NCBI RefSeq assembly: GCF_918698095.1 | Contig: NZ_CAKKLY010000005.1 | Span: 1-64,000, forward strand | Source of the DNA: Arthrobacter sp. Bi83 | GTDB lineage: Bacteria; Actinomycetota; Actinomycetes; Actinomycetales; Micrococcaceae | DNA length: 64,000 nt | Reading direction: 5' to 3' | Shown here: in pieces, positions 41,538 to 50,280 of the stretch | How the letters are laid out: every line of letters begins with the position of its first letter | How positions within the stretch are numbered: position 1 is the first letter of the stretch | The notes under the pieces: generated by a model | Database searches by the model: none | The model's input: only the letters and a program-made list of their open reading frames with translations | Told to the model about the DNA's origin: nothing | Made by a program: the position numbers and the translations under genes

Positions 41538-44500
41538 TCATTGCGCCACCGCGGCTGCCGTCGCATATACATCAGCCGGCATGGGTCGGTGCAGCTTCCA
41601 AGTGATGGCTATGGGCTTGCCCCCCGAGTGCTGCAAGTAGTCAACCTGCCCGAGGCATGTGTAAGGAACCGTCAGGCCGGTCTCGTCGTCCGCCGTATCC
41701 CGGGTGAAGATCAATATCTTCGAGCCGAGCGAAGCCCGGTCCAGGTACCGTCGGCCCGTCGGACTCCCCGGCGAGGTCGCGTTCTGCGACTCCCAGTGGA
41801 ACAGCTCCGGGCTGATGGCGTAGTCCTTGTACATCGTGGTGGCCGAGTGTTTCTTGTCGTCCTTGTTGAGCGTGACGAAAAAAGCATCCGTGGACGTCGC
41901 CGGGCACCAGGCAACTCCCTCGCGGTGCTGGACGTTCCTGCCCAGCTCCAGCGAACCGTACTGCAGGGCCGCCAGGACCTCCTCACGCCGGTAGGTCGCG
42001 TGGGAGAGCAGCGGAATGTGCTGCAGCCCGGCCCCGAGGCCCTTCGCGGCACGCTTGGACGCGGCCACTCCGAGCGTCATGAGCTGGCGGATCTCGCTGC
42101 AGACGAACTGGTAGCCGCGCAGGTAGTCCAGTCCGTCGTCGTACGACTGGAAACCGCCGCCAGCGTCCCACAGCGTGTAGAACAGCATCCGGGCGAATGT
42201 TTGCTCACGCATTCCAAGCTCCGCGTAGCGGGGCGCATCGGGGCCGACCAGCATCGAGTACGCCTCGGCGCGTTCCGGGTCGTCCACGTGGATAAGTGCA
42301 GCCATTCGGCCCAGGAGCTTCTTCTCATCGGCGTCCGAGAGCTCCTGAATCCTCCCGCTGAGGGCCGCCTCCAACGGCGAGAACCCTTCGATCAGCCCCG
42401 CCTGTCGAAGATAGCCGGTCCAGGAATCCCTGGTCGAACGGTAGATCGACTTCACGTCGTTCCCGGACTGCTCCAGATAGGCCTCCAGCTCGGTCTCCGC
42501 ATACGAGGCGATGTCCCGGACCAGCTGTGCCCGGTTGAACCGCAGCTGTGCCTTGATGTTGTCCAGCACCACCTGCTGCGCCACCCGGTCCAGCACGATC
42601 TGCGAGCCCGAGGGCAGGTACGGGAACTCGTCCTCGACGGCTTTCTCCAGATCCTTCCGTCCGTAGCCGGTCAGCGCCCGGTAGCGCAGATCGAAGCGGA
42701 ACTCTCGGCGTTGCTGGCCGATGAAGTCCATGACCGTCAGCACGGCCTTGCCCTCGGCACGGCGCAGCCCACGTCCCAGCTGCTGGAGGAAGATCGTGGC
42801 GCTCTGCGTGGGCCGGAGCATCAGGATGGTGTCCACCTGCGGAAGATCCAGGCCTTCGTTGAAAAGGTCGACGGCGAAGATGCAGTTGATCTCCCGCCGG
42901 CGGAGGCGTTCCAGCGCCGCCGCGCGGTCGGCGTCGTCGGTGCTGCCGTCGACGGCAACGGAGGCGATGCCGGCGAGGTTGAAGACTTCGGCCATGTAGT
43001 GGGCGTGCTGGACCGAGACGCAGAAGCCGATAGCCCGCATCTGGTCGGTGCTGGTGACTTTGTCGCGGAGTTCGCGGATCACCTTGGCCGCGCGGGCGTC
43101 GTTGCCGGTGTAGAGGTTGTTAAGCTGCGCGGTGTCGTAGTTGCCGCGCTTCCATTCCACGTGGCTCAGGTCGACGTCGTCCGAGACGCCGAAGTAGTGG
43201 AACGGCACCAGCAGGTCAGCGTCCAGGGCGTCCCACAGCCTCAGCTCACTGGCGGTGCGGCCGTCGAAGAACTGCTTGGCTACATCGACGCCGTCGCCGC
43301 GTTCCGGCGTCGCTGTCAGCCCTAGCAGCTGCTGCGGTTGCAGGTGGTCCAGCAGGCGCCGGTAGGTGGGTGCCATGGCGTGGTGGAATTCATCGATGAC
43401 GACGACGTCGAAGAAGTCCGGATCCAACTGTTCGATGCCCAGCGACGACAGCGACTGGACGGAGGCGAAGATGTGTTTCCACTGCTCCGGTTTGTGGTCC
43501 CCAACGTAGAGCTCGCCGAACGTACCGTCCTCCATGACGTCCCGGTAGGTGCGCATTGCCTGTTTGAGGATCTCCTGCCGGTGGGCGACGAAGAGCAGCT
43601 TCAGATCCCGGCCGGCCGCCTCGCACAGGCGCTTGTAGTCGAGGGCCGCGATCACGGTCTTGCCGGTGCCGGTGGCCGCGACCAGGAGGTTGTGGTTGAA
43701 GCCTTTGAGCCGCTCGGCTTCCATCTCTTCGAGCATCTCTTCCTGGTGGAGGAACGGCTGGACTTCGAGGCCGGTGGCTGCGTCCGGCGCTGCGGTGCGT
43801 CGTCCGCCGTTGCGTTCGAGCGCGGCGTCCAGTTTCTCGCCGTCGCGTTCCGGATCGTAGCTTTGGAAGGCCCGCTGCTCCCAGTAACTGTCGAAGGTGA
43901 CTTCGAACTTTTGCAGCAGCGTGGGCGTTGCGACGGAGCTAAGCCTGACGTTCCATTCGAGGCCGTCCAGGAGCGCAGCTTGGCTGAGGTTGGAGCTGCC
44001 GACGTAGGCGGTGTCGAAACCTGTGTTACGGCGGAACAGCCAGGCTTTGGCATGGAGCCTTGTTGCTTGCGTTTCGTAGTTGATCTTCACCTCGGCGCCG
44101 TACCGCGTGACGAGCTCGTCGATGGCGCGGCGTTCTGTAGCGCCCATGTAGGTGGTGGTGAGGACTCTTAGGGGGGCACCGCGTTCCTTCAGCTGCTCGA
44201 GTGCCGGCTGGAGGAGGCGTAGGCCCGTCCAGCGGACGAAGGCGCAGAGAAGATCGACGGTGTTCGCCGATTCGATCTCGGCCCGCAGCTCCGCGGCAAG
44301 ATTCGGCTCGTCCTTGCTGTTGGTCAGCAGCGCTGAGTCACTGAGCTTGGTGGTGGGCCTGCGGAGTTGACGGCGCTTGAGTGCGTTAGGGCGGTGAAGG
44401 GACTGAAGCTGAGTAGGGCCTGCGGCGATTCGGTCCGGTGAGTTCAGTTCCTGGAGGAGGCGGTTGGCTAGGCTGACTCTGTCTGCTGGCTTGGCTACCG

Positions 44501-44693
44501 CGAGGGCCTGGCGGACGGCGTCGGCAACGTGGCGGGAGAGGATGTCCGGGGTGTCGTCGTCCTCTATTTCTTCGAAGGCGGGCTGCAGCTCCGCTGCTCG
44601 ATTAAGTCGTGTGCCGAGTACGTCCGTGTTAAGTAATTCGTACAAGCCCTCTGGCAGCTGTTCCTGAGCCGATCCCCCAATGTAATTAGTCAC
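41538..44693 (-). CDS. PLD-nuclease / DEAD-box helicase / DUF3427 protein
   Basis: A 1051-residue multidomain protein. Residues about 130-270 form a phospholipase-D-type nuclease module with one HKD set (TRLHAKAWLF: His214, Lys216; VGSSNLSQAAL: Asn235). Residues about 310-740 are a superfamily 2 helicase: Walker A ATGTGKT (340-346), DEFHH box (434-438), LTATPERGDG (459-468) and motif VI QLGRGLRR (638-645). The C-terminal about 300 residues are DUF3427 (HATYRREEVLAALQYG, ATTMYKDYAISPELFHWESQ). This architecture is widespread and often found in defence islands. Single HKD implies dimerisation. Confidence 0.88.
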   Translation of the reverse strand: MTNYIGGSAQEQLPEGLYELLNTDVLGTRLNRAAELQPAFEEIEDDDTPDILSRHVADAVRQALAVAKPADRVSLANRLLQELNSPDRIAAGPTQLQSLHRPNALKRRQLRRPTTKLSDSALLTNSKDEPNLAAELRAEIESANTVDLLCAFVRWTGLRLLQPALEQLKERGAPLRVLTTTYMGATERRAIDELVTRYGAEVKINYETQATRLHAKAWLFRRNTGFDTAYVGSSNLSQAALLDGLEWNVRLSSVATPTLLQKFEVTFDSYWEQRAFQSYDPERDGEKLDAALERNGGRRTAAPDAATGLEVQPFLHQEEMLEEMEAERLKGFNHNLLVAATGTGKTVIAALDYKRLCEAAGRDLKLLFVAHRQEILKQAMRTYRDVMEDGTFGELYVGDHKPEQWKHIFASVQSLSSLGIEQLDPDFFDVVVIDEFHHAMAPTYRRLLDHLQPQQLLGLTATPERGDGVDVAKQFFDGRTASELRLWDALDADLLVPFHYFGVSDDVDLSHVEWKRGNYDTAQLNNLYTGNDARAAKVIRELRDKVTSTDQMRAIGFCVSVQHAHYMAEVFNLAGIASVAVDGSTDDADRAAALERLRRREINCIFAVDLFNEGLDLPQVDTILMLRPTQSATIFLQQLGRGLRRAEGKAVLTVMDFIGQQRREFRFDLRYRALTGYGRKDLEKAVEDEFPYLPSGSQIVLDRVAQQVVLDNIKAQLRFNRAQLVRDIASYAETELEAYLEQSGNDVKSIYRSTRDSWTGYLRQAGLIEGFSPLEAALSGRIQELSDADEKKLLGRMAALIHVDDPERAEAYSMLVGPDAPRYAELGMREQTFARMLFYTLWDAGGGFQSYDDGLDYLRGYQFVCSEIRQLMTLGVAASKRAAKGLGAGLQHIPLLSHATYRREEVLAALQYGSLELGRNVQHREGVAWCPATSTDAFFVTLNKDDKKHSATTMYKDYAISPELFHWESQNATSPGSPTGRRYLDRASLGSKILIFTRDTADDETGLTVPYTCLGQVDYLQHSGGKPIAITWKLHRPMPADVYATAAAVAQ

Positions 44694-44819
44694 AGCGCCA
44701 GGGTATTGGATCTAGCGAGCAGGCTCATCCAACACACTCAAGTTTGGCGTACTGAGGCTGAAGATCTCGACTTTCGTGCACGCACGGTAGAGCCGCTCGG
44801 GCTGCCATTTAGCGAAATG

Positions 44820-45473
44820 TCAGGCGGTGGAATCTTCCCTGGCAAGGTCAATATGAATCGCACTCATGTACTGCGTGTGCTCTGAAGAAATCACAAGGCG
44901 GTCGAGTTCTGTAACTCCGCGAGCATCGTCGACGGTTACGTATATAGGATGCTTCAGTACGATATCGCGGTTGCCATCACTCGCTTCGGCGATATCGAAA
45001 CTATGGAGTAGACCCTCAACAAGTGGGCCTTCTGTCAATTGAACCCCTAACCAAATACCCTTGCCCTGCGGCACTCCACTAAAAGCCTGTTCCCAAGACG
45101 AACCCGGCTTGTAAGCGTCATGGAGGGAACGATATATGTACGCGGCCAGCAATAGTGCTAACAAGCATGCAGCGCTCAGAACCAGAGCAAGGGTGGAGAT
45201 GACATGCCGCGGATGGGCGGCCAGATATATTCCCCCTGAACGGGCGAGCTCGTTCAGGCTGACAAACCCGAACGGAGCAATCGCCTCCGAAATAATCGAC
45301 CAGATCAGGAGCGCAGTGCCCGTCAATCCCACACCTACAGCGGCCACTTGGAGAAGTTCACCGAGGCCACTCCGAGTTGCTCCGCGTAGATGCTTTTCGC
45401 GTTTCACGAGAAAAATCCAACCAGGTAGCAGACCTAGCACGGCAAGCACGGCCCAAAGGCTTCCAGGCACCAA
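44820..45473 (-). CDS. DUF6338-family membrane protein
   Basis: A protein of about 217 residues with three hydrophobic segments: LWAVLAVLGLLPGWIFLV near the N-terminus, LLQVAAVGVGLTGTALLIWS, and VISTLALVLSAACLLALLLA. A soluble C-terminal domain of about 90 residues follows (GIWLGVQLTEGPLVEGLLHS, HPIYVTVDDARGVTELDRLV). This layout is that of DUF6338. The start is TTG at 45473 or GTG at 45470 with no Shine-Dalgarno sequence, suggesting translational coupling to the small gene whose stop lies 5 nt before. Function unknown. Confidence 0.72.
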   Translation of the reverse strand: MVPGSLWAVLAVLGLLPGWIFLVKREKHLRGATRSGLGELLQVAAVGVGLTGTALLIWSIISEAIAPFGFVSLNELARSGGIYLAAHPRHVISTLALVLSAACLLALLLAAYIYRSLHDAYKPGSSWEQAFSGVPQGKGIWLGVQLTEGPLVEGLLHSFDIAEASDGNRDIVLKHPIYVTVDDARGVTELDRLVISSEHTQYMSAIHIDLAREDSTA

Positions 45474-45478
45474 GTGAA

Positions 45479-45670
45479 TTAGTTGCTGGCAGAAGAGGGG
45501 CGCTGGGTCAACACTTGTTCCGCTGGCTTCAGCGCTGCGGATGGTGGGACGAAGTTGGCGGGGAGTGAACTCGTCGGCATGACATGCGACCCCCTGCTGG
45601 CCGAGCCATGTAGGGCTTCACTGACGTTAGTGGGCTCTACACCCCGGAGGATGCTTTTGTCTTCACTCAT
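45479..45670 (-). CDS. Small hypothetical protein upstream of DUF6338 gene (63 aa)
   Basis: The ATG-started frame encodes MSEDKSILRGVEPTNVSEAL and ends with VLTQRPSSASN; it is polar, Ser/Pro-rich and probably disordered. CGAAAG lies close before the start but is weak. The stop lies 5 nt before the DUF6338 start on the same strand, so the two likely form an operon. The open frame extends upstream into the nitrilase remnant, so the start is not certain. Confidence 0.45.
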   Translation of the reverse strand: MSEDKSILRGVEPTNVSEALHGSASRGSHVMPTSSLPANFVPPSAALKPAEQVLTQRPSSASN

Positions 45671-45719
45671 ACTTTCGATTATGGCGGAGACCTTCAAGAA
45701 CGGGCTAAGGACCCACCGA

Positions 45720-45931
45720 AACGATCGGAAACGTCTGCGTCTCGCGAGTATGAAACCAAGTTCGCGGTAGACGGAACCGTCGAGCGGCTCTGCCACATCT
45801 GGGAACGTCGCGTCCACGGTCTTTTCTCGTACGTGGCGAATTCCGGGAAGGCGACCAGCGTGGTTCTGTCGAGCACAGCCCGGTCGGCCTGAAGGGTCGG
45901 TGCCAGACCCCAGCTGTTGGGTAGAGCTCTC
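45720..45931 (-). pseudogene. Broken second copy of nitrilase gene (5' part)
   Basis: The minus strand matches the start of the intact nitrilase gene at 48.1-48.9 kb: TTLVAFPEFATYEK (intact GATLVAFPEYATYEK) and, after a frameshift, VDATFPDVAEPLDGSVYREL (intact VDATFPAMAEPLDGPVCQEI). The segment FAAEAARGG between them and the AxIDR motif is deleted, the start codon is lost, and everything after the first about 75 residues is absent, including catalytic Lys and Cys. DNA identity over 45760-45870 is high. It follows a permease remnant in the same order as the intact pair. Confidence 0.8.
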
Positions 45932-46029
45932 ATGGTCCGCCTTCCCGGCTGCCAGCCGCCCCAGCTCAGGCGACGGCCCAAACCCGGGCGTCCACCTGGG
46001 GCAGCCGTCTCAACAGTCGCTGTAGTGTC

Positions 46030-46232
46030 CTGTGGTGCCGACCTGAAAGCGCGTGATCATGGCCAGGACCACGACGCCTAACACCAGCCGGGACAGTCTT
46101 GACCGGCGGAAATGGTGGAGAGGCTGGAGGTGGCCTTGAAGAACGGCTGGGGCTGGCCAGACCGCCGGCGCCCCACGTGGAAACTATGTTTCCGATGGGC
46201 AGCGCAACAAGAACACGATGAATAACAGGTGG
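46030..46232 (-). pseudogene. Broken second copy of APC permease gene
   Basis: Two pieces match the intact permease at 48.9-50.3 kb at DNA level: 46105-46232 matches about 49681-49805 (around the helix with SIGNVVATSGAGGLAS), and 46040-46095 matches about 48972-49035 (the last helix, with GLSWLVLGIVVLGLITR). Some 640 nt of the gene between these pieces are missing, and the frame is broken. Together with the nitrilase remnant this is a decayed copy of the permease-nitrilase pair, and it ends 12 nt from the reverse transcriptase stop. Confidence 0.78.
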
Positions 46233-46243
46233 CACGCCACCGT

Positions 46244-47770
46244 TTAGTTTGACTCGTACAGATAGAGGTCTGAGCCGTCTGAGACAGAGGCAAGGCCATG
46301 AGTGTTGACAGCCAGGCGGATGACGCCCGCAATTCTCCTTAGGCTTGGAAGTCGTAGATCAATCTCTTCTCCAGTGGTTCCTGACACAACCTTTAGTTGG
46401 ATAAGTTGCGACCTACTAAGTCCCCAGGTTCGCGGTACTCGCGTTACACGCGTTGCAAGTAGTCGCTGCCGCCTTTTAAGGGCAAGCCATGTTTGAGTTG
46501 CTATCCACACGTCAAGTTCGACGAGATCCTTGTCGTGATCAACAAGCGGGAAGAACGACATTACGCCCTGAAATGACATTGCAGGAACGGTTCCGTGCTG
46601 AAAACGACGGACATCGTTCTCGCTCAAGGGTCCATATAGGTAGCGACGAAGTTGCCAGACGTAGGTTACGTAATCGCGATCATTCGACGTAATCGCATCC
46701 ATGTTTTGGTTGTTGCGCAAGGGCTCCATAAGCAAGTTCGTATATATCAGGGTCTGAACCCGCTTTTTTATTCGATCTACTGCTGTTTCTCGCATACGGA
46801 TACTACTCAGGCCAAGGGTGTGCCCCAAGTAGTTGATCGATTTGGTTTCTTCGATCTCAGACGGCCGCGCTTCAGGCTTCGATAGAATTCTGATACCAGG
46901 GCTTTTTTCGAAATTTATCGGCGATCCGATTTCATGAGCCGCCTCCTGTAAAATGCGTGAAGCAGTGCAGATTTTTTCATAACTGTCACTCCAAATGAGC
47001 GTGTCGTCGGCATACCGCGCAAACCCAACTCCCAGCCTCTCGAGAGAGCGATCAATAGGAGTCGCAGCCACGTTTGCCAAGAATAAGCTGATCGACGTGC
47101 CCTGCGGAAGACCCATGTTCTTTCCGTTCCGCAGTCCGTCCGCGGATGACGGTGGATGAGCCAGGAAGGTCCTAATTAAGGACTTCTCCAGGGGAGACGC
47201 AATAATCCCTAGGTTGGAAAAAGTCTCCCAAACGTATTCGTGCGATATAAGATCGAAGAACTTGCTGAAATCGAATTCCGCAACAAACAGACGATGCTCA
47301 TTCTTTATGTCGTTGTGAATATACGAGATAGCATCGTGCGGCGTTCGATCGTTTCTATAGGCAAACGAATGCGCACTAAGCTTCGCAGAATTCTTTCCCA
47401 TGAGGGACTGGTACAGGCGCCTAGATATTACCTCATCAGCGATGCTGTAAGTATTAACCCGACGTTCACCACCCGAGGGTTTCGGAACACCAAAGGAAGC
47501 CGGTCTTTGAGGAACGTAAGTCCCGCTCTTCAACTTCTCAGTTATGGCGTGTGCAATACTAGCGGACCGCTTGCGAACGAGGTACGGATTAAATGCAGGG
47601 CTCTCGTTCCATCGGGAGGGACGGACTATCTCCAGCAGGGGCGGCGGGTTGAGGCTTCTGCGCTTCCTGCGGGCATTCTCATCCTGCACGTCTTTGCGAT
47701 ATCTTTCAAAGTCGCGAATTTGCCTCGTCGCGCTATCAAAAATCGCCTTGTCAAGTTCTCGCCACACCAT
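46244..47770 (-). CDS. Reverse transcriptase, candidate defence-associated RT
   Basis: A 508-residue RT with all palm motifs: FGVPKPSGGERRVNTYSIAD (motif 1), VAEFDFSKFFDLI with catalytic Asp167 (motif A), GLPQGTSISLFLANVAATPI (motif B), FARYADDTLIW with the YADD box at 253-256 (motif C) and INYLGHTLG (motif D). The C-terminal about 170 residues hold a conserved-looking VMSFFPLVDHDKDLVELDVW segment seen in non-intron, non-retron RTs. No maturase, Cas1 or nitrilase domain is fused. The ATG at 47770 is preferred over an upstream TTG/ATG because GGGGG precedes it. Low GC. Probably a DRT-type anti-phage gene; the class was not determined. Confidence 0.85.
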   Translation of the reverse strand: MVWRELDKAIFDSATRQIRDFERYRKDVQDENARRKRRSLNPPPLLEIVRPSRWNESPAFNPYLVRKRSASIAHAITEKLKSGTYVPQRPASFGVPKPSGGERRVNTYSIADEVISRRLYQSLMGKNSAKLSAHSFAYRNDRTPHDAISYIHNDIKNEHRLFVAEFDFSKFFDLISHEYVWETFSNLGIIASPLEKSLIRTFLAHPPSSADGLRNGKNMGLPQGTSISLFLANVAATPIDRSLERLGVGFARYADDTLIWSDSYEKICTASRILQEAAHEIGSPINFEKSPGIRILSKPEARPSEIEETKSINYLGHTLGLSSIRMRETAVDRIKKRVQTLIYTNLLMEPLRNNQNMDAITSNDRDYVTYVWQLRRYLYGPLSENDVRRFQHGTVPAMSFQGVMSFFPLVDHDKDLVELDVWIATQTWLALKRRQRLLATRVTRVPRTWGLSRSQLIQLKVVSGTTGEEIDLRLPSLRRIAGVIRLAVNTHGLASVSDGSDLYLYESN

Positions 47771-47788
47771 GCCCCCTAGAAAGGTGAT

Positions 47789-47810
47789 GGAGCCCGCTTT
47801 CGCGGGCCCC
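47789..47810 (-). promoter_or_regulatory. GNRA-capped hairpin in the RT leader
   Basis: On the minus strand GGGGCCCGC-GAAA-GCGGGCTCC forms a 9-bp stem with one G-U pair capped by a GAAA tetraloop, ending 18 nt before the RT start. The 260 nt further upstream hold no gene. It could be the end of a structured RNA, a terminator for upstream transcription, or a translational control element. Confidence 0.55.
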
Positions 47811-48072
47811 ATCGGCGGCCAACCCACCACAAATAAAATGAGCCTCACGCAGGAGCGCTGGTTGGACAGCACGCCTCAAGTAATTGGTGATGATCAGTCA
47901 TAATCCGCTTACAAATGGCAGGTAGCCTAGTTCCTCTTGGAACCCACTGAAATGATAGCGAAGGGCAGTGTACCGACTGGATAGGCGGCCCCGGTGCGGC
48001 GTGTCCTAGACGTGGGTTGCTCCCTTAGCGCGCAACTTCGCTTCTTAAATGGACGTGGGGACGCGAAACGGC

Positions 48073-48852
48073 CTACAGCCGCCGCTGCCGAAACATCGGG
48101 AATAGCTCGCGTACCCTCGCCACCGTCTCAAGCGAGACATCCACCGCCCGGACGCCAGGCTCCAACCCGAGGTCGGCTTCAACCACCCCCATCGGATCAA
48201 CCAGGACGCTCCGCCCCACCGAGACCGGCGGCGCCTGGCACACCCCGGCCACGTACACGCTGTTCTCGATGGCGCGGGCGGCGTTCAGCGCCAGCCACTG
48301 CTCGGTCTTGTGGGTGCCTGGCACCCAGGACGAGCAGACGAGCAGGACCTGGGCGCCGGCGTCGGCGATTGACCTGGCCAGTTCCGGGAACCGCAGGTCG
48401 TAGCAGGTCATCAGGCCGAAGCGCGCTCCCCCGGCCTCGAACACCACCGCGCTGGTGGACGACCCCGGCTTGATGAACGTCGACTCCCCAAAGCCCTGCG
48501 CGTCGAAAAGGTGGATCTTCCGGTAGAAAGCCAGCCGGCCGCCGTCGGGCCCGAACGCCACCAGCGTGTTGTAGGCCTTGCCCGGCTCCTCCGAGGCTTC
48601 CACCACCCCCGCCACCAGCGCGATGCGGTGGCGGCGGGCGGTGTTGGCGATTTCCTGGCAGACGGGACCGTCGAGCGGCTCGGCCATCGCGGGGAACGTC
48701 GCGTCCACCTTCTTCTTCTCGTAGGTGGCGTATTCCGGGAAGGCGACCAGGGTGGCGCCGCCGCGCGCTGCCTCGGCGGCGAACCGGTCGATCGCGGCGA
48801 GGTTGGCCTGGATGTCGGTGCCCGACTCCAGCTGCCCGAGCGCTATCCTCAC
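48073..48852 (-). CDS. Carbon-nitrogen hydrolase (nitrilase superfamily, Nit/omega-amidase-like)
   Basis: A 259-residue nitrilase-superfamily amidase with the Glu-Lys-Cys triad: Glu in LVAFPEYATYEK, Lys in FYRKIHLFDAQGFGES, Cys in LMTCYDLRFPELARS. The spacing and the FGESTFIKPG segment fit the Nit1/Nit2 (omega-amidase, deaminated glutathione amidase) branch. GTG at 48852 has GAAGGA upstream. The gene lies downstream of an APC permease and a second nitrilase-superfamily gene in one direction, suggesting uptake and hydrolysis of an amide or carbamoyl compound. A broken copy lies at 45.7-45.9 kb. Confidence 0.88.
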   Translation of the reverse strand: MRIALGQLESGTDIQANLAAIDRFAAEAARGGATLVAFPEYATYEKKKVDATFPAMAEPLDGPVCQEIANTARRHRIALVAGVVEASEEPGKAYNTLVAFGPDGGRLAFYRKIHLFDAQGFGESTFIKPGSSTSAVVFEAGGARFGLMTCYDLRFPELARSIADAGAQVLLVCSSWVPGTHKTEQWLALNAARAIENSVYVAGVCQAPPVSVGRSVLVDPMGVVEADLGLEPGVRAVDVSLETVARVRELFPMFRQRRL

Positions 48853-48916
48853 GGCCGTTCCTTCCCTTCGGTCAGGCAAACTCTGGTCAGGCGGCGGCCC
48901 GGCTCAGATGACCCGG

Positions 48917-50272
48917 TCAGGCCGCGGCCTCAACCGTGGCCTTCTCGGTGGCCGTCATCTCCGGCGGGGCCGCCTTGAAGCCGCGCGTGATCAGGCCCAG
49001 AACCACGATGCCCAGCACCAACCAGGACAGTCCCAGCGTAATCGCGTTGCTGTCCAGCTGGGAGAGCAGGTAAGCGCAGACGATGGCTCCGATCACCGGG
49101 ACCACCACGTAGGACACAACGTTCAGCTGGTTCCCGGCCCGGCGCTGCCGAACGTAGTGGAACACCACCGAGGCGTTGACCAGCGTGAAGGCAGTGAAGG
49201 CGCCAAAGTTGATGAACGATGTCGAGGTGGCCACGTCCAGGAAGATCGCGATCAGGCCGATAATGCCGGTGACGACCAGGTTCACCACCGGGGTGTGGAA
49301 CTTCGCGCTGAGCCGGCCGAAGACCGCCTTGGGCAGGACGGAGTCCCGGCCCATCGCGTACAGCAGGCGCGAGGCGCTGGCCTGCGCTGCGAGGCCGGAC
49401 GCGAACTGGGCCACCACCAGGCCGGCGAGGAACACGGCTCCGAAGAGCTGGCCGCCGATCTGCAGGGCGATGGAGCTGGCCGCGGAGGCGGAGTCCTCGA
49501 ACACCCCGCCGGGGTGGACCAGCTGGGTCACGTAGGACACGGTCACGAAGATGCCGCCGCCGATCAGGGCGATGAGCATAATGGCGCGGGGCATGTTCTT
49601 GCGCGGGTTGATGGTCTCCTCGGTGAGGGTGGTGACGGCGTCGAACCCCAGGAACGAGTACGCGGCGATGGCGGCACCGGCGGAGATGGTGGCGACACTG
49701 GAGGTGTCGTTGAAGAACGGCTGTGTGCTGGCCAGGCCGCCGGCGCCGGAGGTGGCCACCACGTTGCCGATGGACAGCACCACAAAGAACACGATGACCA
49801 GCAGCTGGAACGCCATCAGCACGTAGTTGGCCTTGTCCGCCACCTTGATGCCCAGGATGTTCAGCACGGTGGTGATGAGGATGAAGCCCACGATCCAGAC
49901 TGCGATGGGGACTCCGGGGAACTGTGCCGTCAGGTACGAGCCGCCGATCAGCCAGATGACCATGGGCAGAAAGAGGTAGTCCAGCAGGATGGCCCAGCCC
50001 ACCAGGAACCCGACCCGCGGATCGATGGACCGGCGGACGTAGGTGTAGGCGGAACCGGCCACGGGGTACGCGATGGCCATCCGGCCGTAGCTGTGCGCCG
50101 TGAACAGCATGGCGACCATGGCCACCAGGTAGGCGGCCGGCGACGCCCCGCCGGTGGTTTCGGCGATGATGCCGAAGATCCCCAGGACGATCAGCGGGGT
50201 CAGGTACGCCAGGCCGAACAGGACCAGCGAGGGCAGCTTCAGCGTGCGGGTGAGGGTGGGTGTTGTTGTCAC
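48917..50272 (-). CDS. APC-superfamily permease
   Basis: A 451-residue, 12-helix amino acid or polyamine transporter. LVLFGLAYLTPLIVLGIFGI is helix 1; YPVAGSAYTYVRRSIDPRVG and FLGFDAVTTLTEETINPRKN are family-typical segments also found in putrescine importers of the PuuP type. The position between two nitrilase-superfamily amidase genes suggests uptake of their substrate. It is 64 nt from the downstream nitrilase gene and 8 nt from the upstream one. Substrate unproven. Confidence 0.87.
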   Translation of the reverse strand: MTTTPTLTRTLKLPSLVLFGLAYLTPLIVLGIFGIIAETTGGASPAAYLVAMVAMLFTAHSYGRMAIAYPVAGSAYTYVRRSIDPRVGFLVGWAILLDYLFLPMVIWLIGGSYLTAQFPGVPIAVWIVGFILITTVLNILGIKVADKANYVLMAFQLLVIVFFVVLSIGNVVATSGAGGLASTQPFFNDTSSVATISAGAAIAAYSFLGFDAVTTLTEETINPRKNMPRAIMLIALIGGGIFVTVSYVTQLVHPGGVFEDSASAASSIALQIGGQLFGAVFLAGLVVAQFASGLAAQASASRLLYAMGRDSVLPKAVFGRLSAKFHTPVVNLVVTGIIGLIAIFLDVATSTSFINFGAFTAFTLVNASVVFHYVRQRRAGNQLNVVSYVVVPVIGAIVCAYLLSQLDSNAITLGLSWLVLGIVVLGLITRGFKAAPPEMTATEKATVEAAA

Positions 50273-50280
50273 GGGTTTCC

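Noticed and set aside
41541..43325. A 594-codon open frame on the plus strand.
   Set aside because: It is antisense to the PLD-helicase gene, rich in Arg/Val/Asp/Gln from reversed codons, with no family resemblance.
46244..48852. Reverse transcriptase next to a nitrilase gene, as in type 1 RT defence systems with a nitrilase domain.
   Set aside because: Those carry the nitrilase fused to the RT. Here the nitrilase is a separate gene of the Nit branch, tied to a permease, a second hydrolase and a GntR regulator, and a decayed copy of the same pair exists.
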